Positions 1 to 9,348 are shown, counted from the first letter of the stretch. The stretch is DNA of 48,173 nt from an uncultured Bacteroidota bacterium (GCA_903938445.1 CAJADG010000044.1:1-48173), one strand, 5' to 3'. Notes: a model not told the origin generated them from the letters alone. Program-made: numbers and translations.

Positions 1-2
1 CA

Positions 3-95
3 GCAACAACCAATGATAAGTTAGTGGTGATGGCAGGTGCAGGAGATATAGATGTTTGTATCAATCAAGTTCAAGAAATATTTACCCAATCATAA
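3..95 (+). CDS. murC: UDP-N-acetylmuramate--L-alanine ligase, C-terminal end (partial)
   Basis: Only the last 30 codons are inside the window. The reading frame gives ...KLVVMAGAGDIDVCINQ... and stops with TAA at 93-95. The GAGDID motif near the extreme C-terminus is typical of MurC, which adds L-alanine to UDP-N-acetylmuramate in the cytoplasm. The position directly before ftsQ-ftsA-ftsZ is the classical division and cell-wall cluster order. The stop codon overlaps the ftsQ start by one base (TAATG), suggesting translational coupling. Identification rests on this short tail plus gene order, so it is likely but not certain. Confidence 0.7.
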   Translation, partial: ATTNDKLVVMAGAGDIDVCINQVQEIFTQS

Positions 96-1174
96 TGAAG
101 CGCTGGAAATATATATTAATAAGGATTTTGTGGGCCATTGCTGCTATTGGTTTAGTAGTATTATTTGTATTTGCTTGGAAAGCAAAGACAGTAAAAAAAT
201 GTACTGCTATTCAAATTGAATTGACGGGGAATACGAGTGGATTTTTATTTATGGATGAAAAAGAAATCCTTCGTTTTATTAATGAACAAGGGGTGAATGT
301 GGGTACACCTATTGGGAATATTAATCTTCCACAATTAGAAAAAGCATTGGGTACTACTAAATGGGTAGAGCATGCTAATATTTTTATAGACAATCAACAA
401 CAGTTACTAGTTAAAATTGAACAAAGGCTTCCAGTTGCAAGAATATTTTCGGTTGCTGGCAATTCTTTCTACATTGATAAAACAGGAACGCGATTACCAT
501 TAAGACAGCTTTCTGTAATGCGTTTACCCATATTTACTGGCTTCCCATCTGATCAAGAAAAATTATCCAATCCTGATAGTTTGTTGCTTAATGATATTTT
601 GACATTTGCTAAAACCATACAACAGGATAGTTTTTATCTAGCGCAAATTGCACAAGTGAATATTGAGCCCAATGGTGATTTTGAAATGATTCCAACATTG
701 GGGGATCATACGGTATTATTAGGTTCTGTTGAAAATTTAGAAGACAAATTAAACAGATTATATACTTTTTATAAAAATGTGTGGGTGCCATCAGGAATTA
801 ATGCATACCATGTTTTGGATCTAAGATTTGACCATCAAGTGGTGGCATTGAAAAAGGGACTAGACCCCATTAAATATGCGCCAGGTACCATGCCGGTTAT
901 TCAATTGCAGCCTGTTTCAGATACAAGTTTGTCAACTGCAGATACTGTTGCCAAAAAGCCTTTGACAATCGTAAATCCTGTACCAAAGATCGATACCGTT
1001 GCAAAACCCAAACCCATTCAGGAAACTAAACCGGCAACTAAAAAAGTGGTTAAGGCAAAAACAAAAGAAAACAATAAAAAATTAAACAATAAATCAAATA
1101 ATAAAGCGTTAAATCAAGAGAAGAAGTCTGCAAAGGCAGTCATGCCAAAACAGGGTCCTTCCAACAACAACTAA
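95..1174 (+). CDS. ftsQ: Cell division protein FtsQ/DivIB
   Basis: FtsQ is a bitopic inner-membrane divisome protein linking FtsB/FtsL to the septal synthase. The protein has 359 residues from the ATG at 95, which overlaps the murC stop. An in-frame upstream start at 56 lies inside murC and would put 13 residues before the basic MKRW start, so I prefer 95. A single membrane helix spans about residues 8-28, followed by a POTRA-like region (about 38-110) and the FtsQ beta domain. The last 80-90 residues are a low-complexity Pro/Lys/Asn-rich tail that E. coli FtsQ lacks. Neighbours are ftsA (21 bases on) and ftsZ. Assignment comes from topology and synteny. Confidence 0.88.
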   Translation: MKRWKYILIRILWAIAAIGLVVLFVFAWKAKTVKKCTAIQIELTGNTSGFLFMDEKEILRFINEQGVNVGTPIGNINLPQLEKALGTTKWVEHANIFIDNQQQLLVKIEQRLPVARIFSVAGNSFYIDKTGTRLPLRQLSVMRLPIFTGFPSDQEKLSNPDSLLLNDILTFAKTIQQDSFYLAQIAQVNIEPNGDFEMIPTLGDHTVLLGSVENLEDKLNRLYTFYKNVWVPSGINAYHVLDLRFDHQVVALKKGLDPIKYAPGTMPVIQLQPVSDTSLSTADTVAKKPLTIVNPVPKIDTVAKPKPIQETKPATKKVVKAKTKENNKKLNNKSNNKALNQEKKSAKAVMPKQGPSNNN

Positions 1175-1195
1175 ACAACTAAAAAACTATAAAAA

Positions 1196-2593
1196 ATGAG
1201 TCAGAATGATTCTCCTATAATCGTAGGTTTAGACATCGGTACCACGAAAATTGCTGCAATTGCAGGTCGTAAAAATGAATTTGGCAAATTAGAAATCCTA
1301 GGATTCGGACGTGCCAATAGTAATGGAGTACAACATGGTCAAGTTTTAAATATTGACCAAACGATCAAAGCGATACAACAAGCTTTGGAAAATTGTCAAA
1401 AAAGCAATCCTAGTTTAGATATCAAGGAAGTATATGTTGGTATCGCTGGACACCATATCAAGAGTTTACAAACACGTGGTGATATGGTAAGACAGGATGC
1501 TGAAAATGAAATTCAAGCTTGGGAAATTGATCAATTGATCAACAACCAAAAAAAGACTTTCATTCCTGCAGGAGATCAAATTATTGATGTTATTCCACAA
1601 GAGTTTCATGTAGATAATAATGCAAATATTAAAGAGCCGATTGGTGTAAATGGAGTAAAAGTGGGTGCTAACTTTTTGATATTAACTGGAGATAGAAATG
1701 CAATCCGTAATATAAATCGTTCGGTGGAAAGAAGTGGATTAAGAACAAAAGATTTAGTACTACAACCTTTAGCTTCGGCGAGTGCAGTAATGAGTGATAT
1801 TGATTTAGAAGCTGGTGTGGCTATCTTAGATATCGGTGGTGGTACAAGTGACCTTGCCGTATTTTATGATGGTATTTTAAAGCATACTGCTGTGATTCCT
1901 TTTGGTGGTGAGAATATCACCCATGACATTCGTATGGGTTTAGGGGTATTGAAAAGTCAAGCAGAGGCAATGAAAGTACAGTTTGGTAGTGCTTTAGCAA
2001 ATGAAGCAAATGCAAATGCGTATGTTACCATTCCTGGATTGAAAGGAATGCCTGCAAAAGAAATAAGTGTGAAAAGTTTAGCAGGAATTATTCAAGCTAG
2101 AATGAGTGAGATATTGGATTTTGTTACTTATCATTTAAAGCAATTGGATTTGGATAGCAGATTGTTAAATGGAGGTATCATTTTAACAGGGGGAGGTTCT
2201 CAATTAAAGCATTTAATTCAATTAACTGAATATACTACTGGCTTGAATGCAAGAGTGGGCTTACCTAATGAACATTTAGCGCCCAATCATATTGACGAAT
2301 TAAAGAAGCCAATGTATTCAACTTGTATTGGTTTAATCTTAAAAGGATATAATGATTACGAGCAAAATTATAAGGTATTCGAAAACAATTTTAAGAAAGT
2401 AGAAGTACCTAAGGAACTTACTGTGGCTGCTGAAGATAGGGTAGATGAGTTTTCAAATTCAACATTTGGCGAACAAGTAAAAACAGTGAATGATCCTGAA
2501 TTAATCAAGAAAAGAAAGGAAAAGTTCTGGGATCGTTTCAAGACAAATTTGATCGAAATTTTTAGCGAAGACGAGGATCCATTATTGAAATAA
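1196..2593 (+). CDS. ftsA: Cell division protein FtsA
   Basis: FtsA is an actin-fold ATPase that tethers FtsZ to the membrane. The 465-residue protein shows the actin-family phosphate motifs GLDIGTTK (about residue 11) and LDIGGGTSD (about 213), plus the adenosine motif ILTGGGSQL (about 330). The SHS2-type 1C subdomain sits between the first two. A charged C-terminal segment ends in an amphipathic stretch (KFWDRFKTNLIEIF) that fits the usual membrane-targeting helix, followed by a short acidic tail. It lies between ftsQ and ftsZ on the same strand, as expected. Nothing looks truncated. Confidence 0.95.
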   Translation: MSQNDSPIIVGLDIGTTKIAAIAGRKNEFGKLEILGFGRANSNGVQHGQVLNIDQTIKAIQQALENCQKSNPSLDIKEVYVGIAGHHIKSLQTRGDMVRQDAENEIQAWEIDQLINNQKKTFIPAGDQIIDVIPQEFHVDNNANIKEPIGVNGVKVGANFLILTGDRNAIRNINRSVERSGLRTKDLVLQPLASASAVMSDIDLEAGVAILDIGGGTSDLAVFYDGILKHTAVIPFGGENITHDIRMGLGVLKSQAEAMKVQFGSALANEANANAYVTIPGLKGMPAKEISVKSLAGIIQARMSEILDFVTYHLKQLDLDSRLLNGGIILTGGGSQLKHLIQLTEYTTGLNARVGLPNEHLAPNHIDELKKPMYSTCIGLILKGYNDYEQNYKVFENNFKKVEVPKELTVAAEDRVDEFSNSTFGEQVKTVNDPELIKKRKEKFWDRFKTNLIEIFSEDEDPLLK

Positions 2594-2707
2594 TTATACA
2601 CATCTAATGGGTATAATTATTCTACCTAAAAATTTGTAAAAAGATTAATTTCGAACATACTAACCAACTAAGTTTCAACTAACTAACCCATTTAAAAAAC
2701 AAAACGA

Positions 2708-4657
2708 ATGATTCAATTTGACTTACCAAAGCAAAAATCATCCATCATCAAGGTCTTAGGCGTTGGTGGTGGCGGTAGCAATGCCGTGAATTTCATGTTT
2801 CATCAAGATATCGAAGGTGTAGATTTTATCATATGCAATACCGATTCTAAAGCCATTGAACAAAGCCCGGTACCTAATAAAATTCAATTAGGACCCCATT
2901 TGACGCAAGGTTTAGGAGCTGGTGCTGATCCTTCTGTTGGAAAGTTAGCAACAGAAGAGTCTTTGGAAGAAATCAAGAAAATTTTAGAGGTGAATACCAA
3001 GATGGCTTTTATCACTGTCGGAATGGGCGGGGGTACTGGAACAGGTGGTGCACCTATTATTGCAAAAATCTGTAAAGATTTAGGCATTTTAACAGTGGGT
3101 ATCGTAACCACTCCATTTGGTTTTGAAGGACCTCGTCGTCAAAAGCAAGCCGAAGATGGTATCAATCAATTAAAACCATTGGTGGATACTTTATTAGTAA
3201 TCTCTAACGATAAATTGCGTGTTCAATACGGCAATTTAAAAATGAAAGAAGCTTTCACTAAAGCCGATAACGTTTTGGCTACTGCAGCGAAATGTATCAC
3301 AGATGTAATTAATAGTCGTGGTCATATTATTGTCGATTTCGCTGACGTATGTACGGTTATGAAAAATGGCGGTGTGGCTATTTTAGGAAAGGCCGAAGTA
3401 GAAGGAGAAAATAGAGCGCAAAGAGCTATTGAAGAAGCCTTGAATTCTCCATTATTAAACGACAATGATATTAAAGGAGCAAAATGGATTTTATTAAATA
3501 TCAATAGTGCTGAGGGTGATTTTGAATGCAGCATGGATGAGTTAGAAACGATCAGTAATATTTTACGTGAGCGTACAGGTGAGCACAGTGATGTAATTAT
3601 GGGAAGTGGATATGATGATACTTTAGGAGAAAAAATTGGTATTACATTAATCGCTACTGGTTTTGAAGGTAAAGATCCATTCAAAAAAGACGAAGTAAAA
3701 AAAGAGGAATTGCCTACTGAAGAAAAGATTGTAATGACTTTGGCACCTGAAGCACCAGCTCAAGTAGAAAGTCCATCTTCAACTACAGATGATACAATCC
3801 AAAATTCATTGGTAGAAGAAGCTCCAGTTCATTTTACATTAGATCTTGAAGAAACAGTTCAAAATGCAGATCTTATCGTAGAAGCTGCTGAAAATATAGA
3901 TCAATCATATTTAGCACCCACTTTAGTTGTGGAAACACCTGAGGTTTCGAATGTATTTGTTGAATCACCAGAATTAGATGCTTTTGAATCAACAACTTTT
4001 GAAGAAGAAGTATTCGAAGAAGAAGCTGAGGAACTTGTTTTTCATTTAGACATGGAAACTCCTGCCCAAGAGCCTACCTATCATTTTAATGCAGAAACCA
4101 CTGAGTTTGTTTTAAGTAAGCCTACTAATATTTATGCTGATGAGGAAGCAAAATCCATTGATACAGAATTTGCAACCCATGCAGCTCAAGAAATTGAACA
4201 AGTAAATGAAGCGGTGGTTTTTGAAGCAGTTGCTGAAGTTCCAGTGGAAGCTGCTCCTGAAGAAGTTTTTGAATCTTCATTTAGAGTGGTATTGGAAGAA
4301 GAGCCAGCAATGCAATTAGTAGTGCGTGAACAAGATTTTGAAAATAGCAATAGCCCATCAAAATCAAGTGCTAAAAACTTTGAAATGCCGATTGATGATT
4401 CTGAAGAACAAAGAAGAAAAGTACGTGAGCGTATACAAAAATTAAGAAATTTATCTTTCAACATAGGCAATGGCAATGATCCAAGCGCCGAATTTGATGA
4501 AGTGCCTGCTTATGTTAGAAGGAATATGGATTTGTTTGGTAACACCTTGGCTTCTGTAGAAAACTATTATAGTAAGTATACAGTTGATCAGGATGAGAAT
4601 AACCAAACTCAGATTTCTACCATCAATACATTCTTAGATGGCAAGAAACCAGATTAA
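2708..4657 (+). CDS. ftsZ: Cell division protein FtsZ, long acidic linker
   Basis: FtsZ is the tubulin-like GTPase that forms the cytokinetic ring. Visible motifs are the nucleotide-binding GVGGGGSNAVNFM (about 18-30), the tubulin signature GGGTGTGGAP (about 107-116) and the T7 synergy loop VDFADV (209-214), whose two Asp residues are kept. The Asn that precedes this loop in E. coli is Ile here. At 649 residues it is far longer than the roughly 380 of E. coli, because of a Glu-rich disordered linker from about 330 to 560. The partner-binding peptide VPAYVRRNMDL is at 599-609, followed by 40 further residues. The 114-base gap after ftsA may hold a separate promoter. Confidence 0.97.
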   Translation: MIQFDLPKQKSSIIKVLGVGGGGSNAVNFMFHQDIEGVDFIICNTDSKAIEQSPVPNKIQLGPHLTQGLGAGADPSVGKLATEESLEEIKKILEVNTKMAFITVGMGGGTGTGGAPIIAKICKDLGILTVGIVTTPFGFEGPRRQKQAEDGINQLKPLVDTLLVISNDKLRVQYGNLKMKEAFTKADNVLATAAKCITDVINSRGHIIVDFADVCTVMKNGGVAILGKAEVEGENRAQRAIEEALNSPLLNDNDIKGAKWILLNINSAEGDFECSMDELETISNILRERTGEHSDVIMGSGYDDTLGEKIGITLIATGFEGKDPFKKDEVKKEELPTEEKIVMTLAPEAPAQVESPSSTTDDTIQNSLVEEAPVHFTLDLEETVQNADLIVEAAENIDQSYLAPTLVVETPEVSNVFVESPELDAFESTTFEEEVFEEEAEELVFHLDMETPAQEPTYHFNAETTEFVLSKPTNIYADEEAKSIDTEFATHAAQEIEQVNEAVVFEAVAEVPVEAAPEEVFESSFRVVLEEEPAMQLVVREQDFENSNSPSKSSAKNFEMPIDDSEEQRRKVRERIQKLRNLSFNIGNGNDPSAEFDEVPAYVRRNMDLFGNTLASVENYYSKYTVDQDENNQTQISTINTFLDGKKPD

Positions 4658-4692
4658 AGAAGTTTTTTATGGTACAGTTGATTTAGTTGTAA

Positions 4693-4717
4693 CCTCCGTC
4701 GAAAGACGGAGGTTTTT
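4693..4717 (+). terminator. Rho-independent terminator of the fts cluster
   Basis: An 8-bp perfect stem (CCTCCGTC / GACGGAGG) is closed by a GAAA tetraloop and followed by a run of five T. It lies 35 bases after the ftsZ stop. Confidence 0.9.
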
Positions 4718-4727
4718 AATTATGGTT

Positions 4728-4771
4728 AGTATTAAAATATCTTTTTTTAAAATTTAAGATATTTTAATACT
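4728..4771. repeat. 16-bp perfect AT-rich inverted repeat
   Basis: The arms at 4728-4743 (AGTATTAAAATATCTT) and 4756-4771 are perfect reverse complements around a 12-base spacer. The repeat sits exactly between two terminator hairpins. It could be a cruciform, a protein-binding site, or a remnant of a longer palindromic element. There is no T-tract, so it is not itself a good terminator. Confidence 0.8.
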
Positions 4772-4778
4772 CACTCGC

Positions 4779-4802
4779 CTCGCAGAAATGTGAGGGTTTT
4801 TT
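4779..4802 (+). terminator. Second terminator-like hairpin after ftsZ
   Basis: The stem CCTCGCA / TGTGAGG (one G-T pair) has a GAAA loop and is followed by six T. It lies only about 30 bases before the next gene, so it may insulate that gene from fts read-through. Confidence 0.75.
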
Positions 4803-4822
4803 AATTAGATACTTATTTGGGT

Positions 4823-4830
4823 TATCTTTG
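4823..4830 (+). promoter_or_regulatory. Bacteroidota -7 box TATCTTTG
   Basis: It matches the Bacteroidota consensus TAnnTTTG. The ATG of the downstream gene starts at 4835, so the predicted transcript is leaderless or nearly so. No good -33 TTG is seen at the usual spacing; the T-tract of the preceding hairpin occupies that position. Confidence 0.5.
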
Positions 4831-4834
4831 CTTT

Positions 4835-5758
4835 ATGCAAACAGTATTAATTACAGGCGGTACGGGCATGGTAGGGCAGGCGCTAACCAATTATCTAATT
4901 GATAATGGCTATGATGTTATTGTCTTATCCAGGTCGGAAAAAAAGTCAAGTCGTTTGCATTTAACATATGCGCAATGGGATATTGAAAAGCAATATATTG
5001 ACCCTGAAGCATTAAAGTCGGCAGATATCATTGTGCATTTAGCAGGGGAGTCTGTGGCCACTAAAAGGTGGACTAAAAAAAGAAAAGAAGAAATTGTTCA
5101 AAGCAGGGTGCAGTCTGGGGCTTTATTAGTGAAGGCCTTAAGTGAACATGAACACAAAGTAAATACGGTTGTAAGTGCATCTGCTATTGGATGGTATGGT
5201 CCAGATACTGTGGAGTCTTTGCAAAATGGATTTAAGGAAACGGATACACCAGACAATTCTTATTTAGGAACTACTTGTCAACAGTGGGAGCAAAGTGTTG
5301 CCTCCATTGCAAATATGCGAATCAGATTAGTGACTTTAAGAATTGGTATTGTATTGAATAAAAGGGGAGGCGCATTAGCTGAATTTATTAAACCAGCACA
5401 ATTTGGTTTAGCAACTATTTTAGGGCCGGGTACTCAAATAATGAGTTGGATACATCAGCAGGACTTATGTAAAATGATCTTATTTGCTGCAACCAATGAA
5501 AATATAAAAGGAGCCTACAACGCAGTGGCACCCATGCCTGCAAGCAACAAGCAAATTGTTGAAATCGTTGCTAAAAAATTATTTCCATTAAATATTACAG
5601 TAAAAGTACCTGAGTTTGTACTAAAAATAATGTTAGGTGAAATGAGTATCGAAGTGTTAAAGAGTGCAAATGTTTCAAGTAAAAAAATACAAGATGCTGG
5701 CTTCCAGTTTGAATATTTAACCGTCGAGGAAGCTTTATCGCAGCTATTAAAAAAATAA
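4835..5758 (+). CDS. TIGR01777-family NAD(P)-binding epimerase (SDR39U1/YfcH type)
   Basis: This is an atypical short-chain dehydrogenase/epimerase family of poorly known substrate. The N-terminal Rossmann motif GGTGMVGQAL is at about 8-17. HLAGE and the family signature SASAIGWYG follow, and the C-terminal DUF1731-like segment (PEFVLKIMLGEMS...) is present. The start at 4835 (MQTVLITGG) is preferred over the in-frame ATG at 4817, because the latter would begin upstream of the TATCTTTG promoter box. The length, 307 residues, is normal for the family. It is a single-gene unit between the fts terminators and a bidirectional terminator. Family assignment is firm; the biochemical role is unknown. 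Confidence 0.9.
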   Translation: MQTVLITGGTGMVGQALTNYLIDNGYDVIVLSRSEKKSSRLHLTYAQWDIEKQYIDPEALKSADIIVHLAGESVATKRWTKKRKEEIVQSRVQSGALLVKALSEHEHKVNTVVSASAIGWYGPDTVESLQNGFKETDTPDNSYLGTTCQQWEQSVASIANMRIRLVTLRIGIVLNKRGGALAEFIKPAQFGLATILGPGTQIMSWIHQQDLCKMILFAATNENIKGAYNAVAPMPASNKQIVEIVAKKLFPLNITVKVPEFVLKIMLGEMSIEVLKSANVSSKKIQDAGFQFEYLTVEEALSQLLKK

Positions 5759-5781
5759 AGCGTCTCTGACGAAACGCTTTA
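5756..5781. terminator. Bidirectional terminator between convergent genes
   Basis: The perfect 8-bp stem TAAAGCGT / ACGCTTTA has a 10-base loop and overlaps the stop codon of the upstream plus-strand gene. Read on the minus strand it is followed by a strong U-tract (TTTATTTTTTT), so it serves best the minus-strand fatty-acid oxidation gene. Confidence 0.75.
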
Positions 5782-5798
5782 TTTAAAAGTAAAATTAT

Positions 5799-8171
5799 TT
5801 AATTACGAATAGGTTTGCCAGCAGTAATTACAGATTGAATTCTTTCCAAAGTTTTCTTTTGACCACATAAGCTTAAGAATGCTTCTCTTTCTAAGTCCAA
5901 TAAATATTGCTCATTCACTAATGTTGCTTCACTTAAATCACCACCGCACATTACATACGCTAATTTTTGAGCTACTAATTTATCATGATCAGTTGCATAG
6001 CCGCCTCTCCACATAGCATTGATGCCAGCATATAATGCACCTAAGGCGGATTTGCCTAATACTTTAATATCAGTTCTTTGTTGTGCTTGGGTATATCCAG
6101 CATTATATAAATTCAAAACCTGTTCTTTCGCTTTTGCAATTCTGCGCGACTGATTCAATACAATATGATCCTGCCCTTTCCTAAAGATGCCCATATCCAT
6201 TGCTTCCTGTGCGGAGGTAGCCACTTTAGCAGTAGCAATTTGTAAGAATCTATTTTTCAATGTAATCGTATCTGGTTCATCAATATGCATTTCATCGGAA
6301 GCGCGTAATACCAATTCTTTGGTACCCCCACCGCCAGGAATGACGCCAATGCCTAATTCCACCAATCCAATATAAGTTTCTGCGGCTGCAGCAATGGTAT
6401 CCGCATGTAAATTCATTTCACAACCACCTCCTAAGGTAAGTCCATGAGGAGCAATACCCACGGGAATGGAAGAGTAGCGTACACGCATCATACTATTTTG
6501 GAATGCACGAATGGCCATATCTAGTTCTTCATAATCCTGTTCAATGGCAAGCATAAAAATCATACCCACGTTGGCACCAGCACTAAACAAATTGCCTTCA
6601 TTCGCAATGACTAAACCATTGTATTTTTCTTCGGCAATGGCGATAGATTTATTAAGTCCTTCTAATACTTCGCCACCTATACTATTCATTTTGGTGTTCC
6701 AACTAAATCCAGCTACCCCATCTCCAATGTCCACTAAATTACAAGCTGCATTTTTCCAGATGGTTTTTTCTTTATGATCAGATAAAATTATAAAGGATTC
6801 TGTACCCGGTATTAATTTGTAATCCTGTGATGTAATATCATAGTAGTAGCGTTTACCCTCCTTTACTTGATAAAAGGAAAGTCCTTTGCTAGCCATAGTT
6901 TCAGCCCATGGAGCAATCGAAATATTTTCTGCTTTCATGGCAGCAATCACATTACTTACACCTAGTGCATCCCATGTTTCAAAAGCCCCAATTTCCCATC
7001 CAAAGCCAGCTTTTAAAGCATCGTCTACACGATATATTTCATCACTAATTTCAGGTATTCTAAAACTTATGTAAGAGAATAATGCATGGTGAAATGCACG
7101 AATAAAAGCAGCACCTTTATCGTTACCAGCATATAATGATTTAATTCTCTCACCTAAATTTTCGATTCCTTTTGCTGCAGCAATTGATGCGAATTTTGGT
7201 TTATTGCGTGGCTCGTAATCTAATGTTTTTAAATTCAGCGTTAATATTTCTTTGCTAGTAGCCGTTTTTACTTTCTTAAAAAATCCCTGTCCTGTTTTAT
7301 CACCCAACCAATTTTGCTCCACCATTTTTTCCAACCAACTTGGTAGTGCAAATGTTGCAATTGCTTCATCGTTTGGACAATTATCAGCGACTCCTTTAGC
7401 TACTTTTACTAAAGTATCTAATCCCACCACATCTGCCGTACGGAAGGTTGCTGACTTAGGACGCCCCATGATCGGCCCTGTTAAAGATTCAATTTCATCA
7501 ATGGTCATTTCCATTTTCTCCATAATATGTACCACACTCATCATGCTAAAAACCCCTACACGATTGGCGATAAACGCAGGTGTGTCCTTACATAAAACGG
7601 TGGTCTTTCCTAAAAACACATCTCCATAATGCATGAAGAAATCAATTACTGATGGGTCTGTTTTAGGTGTAGGGATTACTTCTAATAAACGCAAATATCT
7701 TGGTGGATTAAAAAAGTGTGTTCCACAAAAATGTTTTTGAAAATCATCACTACGTCCTTCCGCCATTAAATGAATAGGGATCCCCGAAGTATTTGAACTA
7801 ATTAATGTTCCTGGCTTTCTATATTTTTCAACTTCCTCGTAAATCTGTTTTTTAATATCTAATCGCTCCACCACAACTTCAATAATCCAATCTGCATTGG
7901 CAACTTTAGAAATATCATCTGAAAAATTTCCAGTAGCAATTAATTTTGCAGCAGCTGCATTATATAAAGGAGAAGGATTTGATTTAATAGAAGCTGTTAA
8001 AGAATCATCCACTAATTTATTGCGTTCTTTTTTTGATTCTGAAGCCTCAGCGCCTGGGGTTAATCTATCTAATAACAATACTTTTACACCCACACCTGCA
8101 AAATGGCAAGCGATTCTGGAGCCCATTACGCCACTTCCTAAAACCACTACATTTTTAATAGATCTTTGCAT
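5799..8171 (-). CDS. 3-hydroxyacyl-CoA dehydrogenase / enoyl-CoA hydratase fusion (FadN type)
   Basis: This is a bifunctional beta-oxidation enzyme: hydration of enoyl-CoA and NAD-dependent oxidation of 3-hydroxyacyl-CoA. The dehydrogenase is N-terminal, with Rossmann motif GSGVMGSRIACHFAG, NTSGIP, and GTHFFNPPRYLRLLEVI carrying the catalytic His. The hydratase is C-terminal, with SAGANVGM, LGGGCEM and VELGIGVIPGGGG, keeping both acidic catalytic positions. This order is that of B. subtilis FadN and opposite to E. coli FadB. The 790-residue length is normal. No thiolase or acyl-CoA dehydrogenase lies next to it, so its partners must be elsewhere. Transcription ends at the hairpin at 5756-5781. 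Confidence 0.93.
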   Translation of the reverse strand: MQRSIKNVVVLGSGVMGSRIACHFAGVGVKVLLLDRLTPGAEASESKKERNKLVDDSLTASIKSNPSPLYNAAAAKLIATGNFSDDISKVANADWIIEVVVERLDIKKQIYEEVEKYRKPGTLISSNTSGIPIHLMAEGRSDDFQKHFCGTHFFNPPRYLRLLEVIPTPKTDPSVIDFFMHYGDVFLGKTTVLCKDTPAFIANRVGVFSMMSVVHIMEKMEMTIDEIESLTGPIMGRPKSATFRTADVVGLDTLVKVAKGVADNCPNDEAIATFALPSWLEKMVEQNWLGDKTGQGFFKKVKTATSKEILTLNLKTLDYEPRNKPKFASIAAAKGIENLGERIKSLYAGNDKGAAFIRAFHHALFSYISFRIPEISDEIYRVDDALKAGFGWEIGAFETWDALGVSNVIAAMKAENISIAPWAETMASKGLSFYQVKEGKRYYYDITSQDYKLIPGTESFIILSDHKEKTIWKNAACNLVDIGDGVAGFSWNTKMNSIGGEVLEGLNKSIAIAEEKYNGLVIANEGNLFSAGANVGMIFMLAIEQDYEELDMAIRAFQNSMMRVRYSSIPVGIAPHGLTLGGGCEMNLHADTIAAAAETYIGLVELGIGVIPGGGGTKELVLRASDEMHIDEPDTITLKNRFLQIATAKVATSAQEAMDMGIFRKGQDHIVLNQSRRIAKAKEQVLNLYNAGYTQAQQRTDIKVLGKSALGALYAGINAMWRGGYATDHDKLVAQKLAYVMCGGDLSEATLVNEQYLLDLEREAFLSLCGQKKTLERIQSVITAGKPIRN

Positions 8172-8295
8172 AATTAAAGCGTTTGTGTAAAATTAGTTAG
8201 TTATGCAACTAATTTCAAAAAAATCTTTTCAATTTTAGGCATTTCCCTGCCAAATTGCCTTTAATTGTGCATAATAACCATTTAACAAAAGGCAC

Positions 8296-8325
8296 TTGAG
8301 GGTTAAATGGATTGACCTACATTTG
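8296..8325 (+). promoter_or_regulatory. Promoter of gatC (TTG-N19-TACATTTG)
   Basis: The -33 TTG at 8296-8298 and the -7 box TACATTTG at 8318-8325 are 19 bases apart, the optimal Bacteroidota arrangement. The ATG at 8330 is 4 bases after the box, implying a leaderless message. Confidence 0.7.
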
Positions 8326-8329
8326 TATT

Positions 8330-8620
8330 ATGCAAGTAGATTCTAAATTAGTAAACCATTTAGCACATTTATCCAGGTTAAATGTGGCCCCTGAAAAAAT
8401 GGATAAGCTCGTTACAGATATGCAAGATTTGGTTGTTTTTGTAGAGCAATTAAATGCCTTGGATACTACGGGAACGGATCCTTTAATGCATATGGGGGAC
8501 GCTGTAAATGTTTTAAGAAAGGATGAAGTAAATGGTTCAATAACAAGAGAGGATGCTTTGTTAAATGCACCTGAATCGGATGGCGCATTTTTTAAAGTAC
8601 CTAAAGTCATCAATAAATAA
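8330..8620 (+). CDS. gatC: Asp-tRNA(Asn)/Glu-tRNA(Gln) amidotransferase subunit C
   Basis: GatC is the small stabilising subunit of the GatCAB complex that amidates mischarged Glu-tRNA(Gln) and Asp-tRNA(Asn). The 96-residue protein has the usual start VNHLAHLSRLNV, a first helix with MDKLVTDMQDLVVFVEQLNALDT, and the C-terminal motif LRKDEV...REDALLNAPES with a terminal FFKVPKVI, all typical of the family. The in-frame ATG at 8312 lies upstream of the -7 box, so the start at 8330 is preferred. GatA and GatB are not adjacent. An ABC ATPase gene follows after 6 bases and probably shares the transcript. Confidence 0.93.
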   Translation: MQVDSKLVNHLAHLSRLNVAPEKMDKLVTDMQDLVVFVEQLNALDTTGTDPLMHMGDAVNVLRKDEVNGSITREDALLNAPESDGAFFKVPKVINK

Positions 8621-8626
8621 TTAAGT

Positions 8627-9322
8627 ATGTCATCGGTAATTCAATTAAGAGATATTCAAAAAAGTTATTTCATGGCGAACCAAGCAATTCCTGTTTTAAA
8701 AGGAATTAATTTGGATATCAATCGTAATGAATATGTTGCTTTAATGGGTCCATCGGGTAGTGGTAAAAGTACATTGATGAATATTTTAGGTTGTTTGGAT
8801 TCTCCAACAAATGGTACTTACAATTTAAATGGACATGATGTAAGTAAAATGACCGATGATGAATTGGCAGGCATCAGAAATATTGAAATTGGATTCGTTT
8901 TTCAACAATTTAATTTATTGCCTCGTTTATCCGCAGCCGAAAATGTAGCGCTTCCATTAGTATATGCAGGTATTTCAAAAAAAGAAAGAATTGATCGTGC
9001 CATGGTTGCTTTGGAAAAAGTAGGCTTGGCAGAAAGAAGCCATCATAAATCAAATGAGTTGAGTGGAGGACAGATTCAAAGGGTTGCCATTGCGCGTGCC
9101 TTGGTTAATAATCCATCTATTTTATTAGCAGATGAGCCTACTGGTAATTTAGATTCTAAAACTTCGGTAGAGGTAATGGAATTGTTTGGAAAAATTCAAG
9201 CAGCTGGTAACACAGTTGTTTTAGTAACACATGAGGAAGATATTGCTCAATACGCACATAGAGTGGTGCGTTTAAGAGATGGATTGATAGAAACAGATAC
9301 ATTAAACAATAAGCCAAGATAA
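8627..9322 (+). CDS. ABC transporter ATP-binding protein, MacB/LolD-like
   Basis: This is a cytoplasmic ATPase of the MacB/LolD/FtsE type that powers permeases with large periplasmic domains. Walker [10 protein letters not shown] is at about 41-49, the Q-loop is [19 protein letters not shown], the signature is LSGGQ, and Walker B with D-loop is [14 protein letters not shown]. An H-loop VTHEE follows. The 231-residue length is normal for the family. No permease gene is nearby; it is co-transcribed with gatC and closed by the terminator at 9349. The partner is unknown and could be one of the dispersed MacB-like permeases common in Bacteroidota. Confidence 0.9.
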   Translation: MSSVIQLRDIQKSYFMANQAIPVLKGINLDINRNEYVALMGPSGSGKSTLMNILGCLDSPTNGTYNLNGHDVSKMTDDELAGIRNIEIGFVFQQFNLLPRLSAAENVALPLVYAGISKKERIDRAMVALEKVGLAERSHHKSNELSGGQIQRVAIARALVNNPSILLADEPTGNLDSKTSVEVMELFGKIQAAGNTVVLVTHEEDIAQYAHRVVRLRDGLIETDTLNNKPR

Positions 9323-9348
9323 CTTTTGGTATATAAATAGTGAATAAG

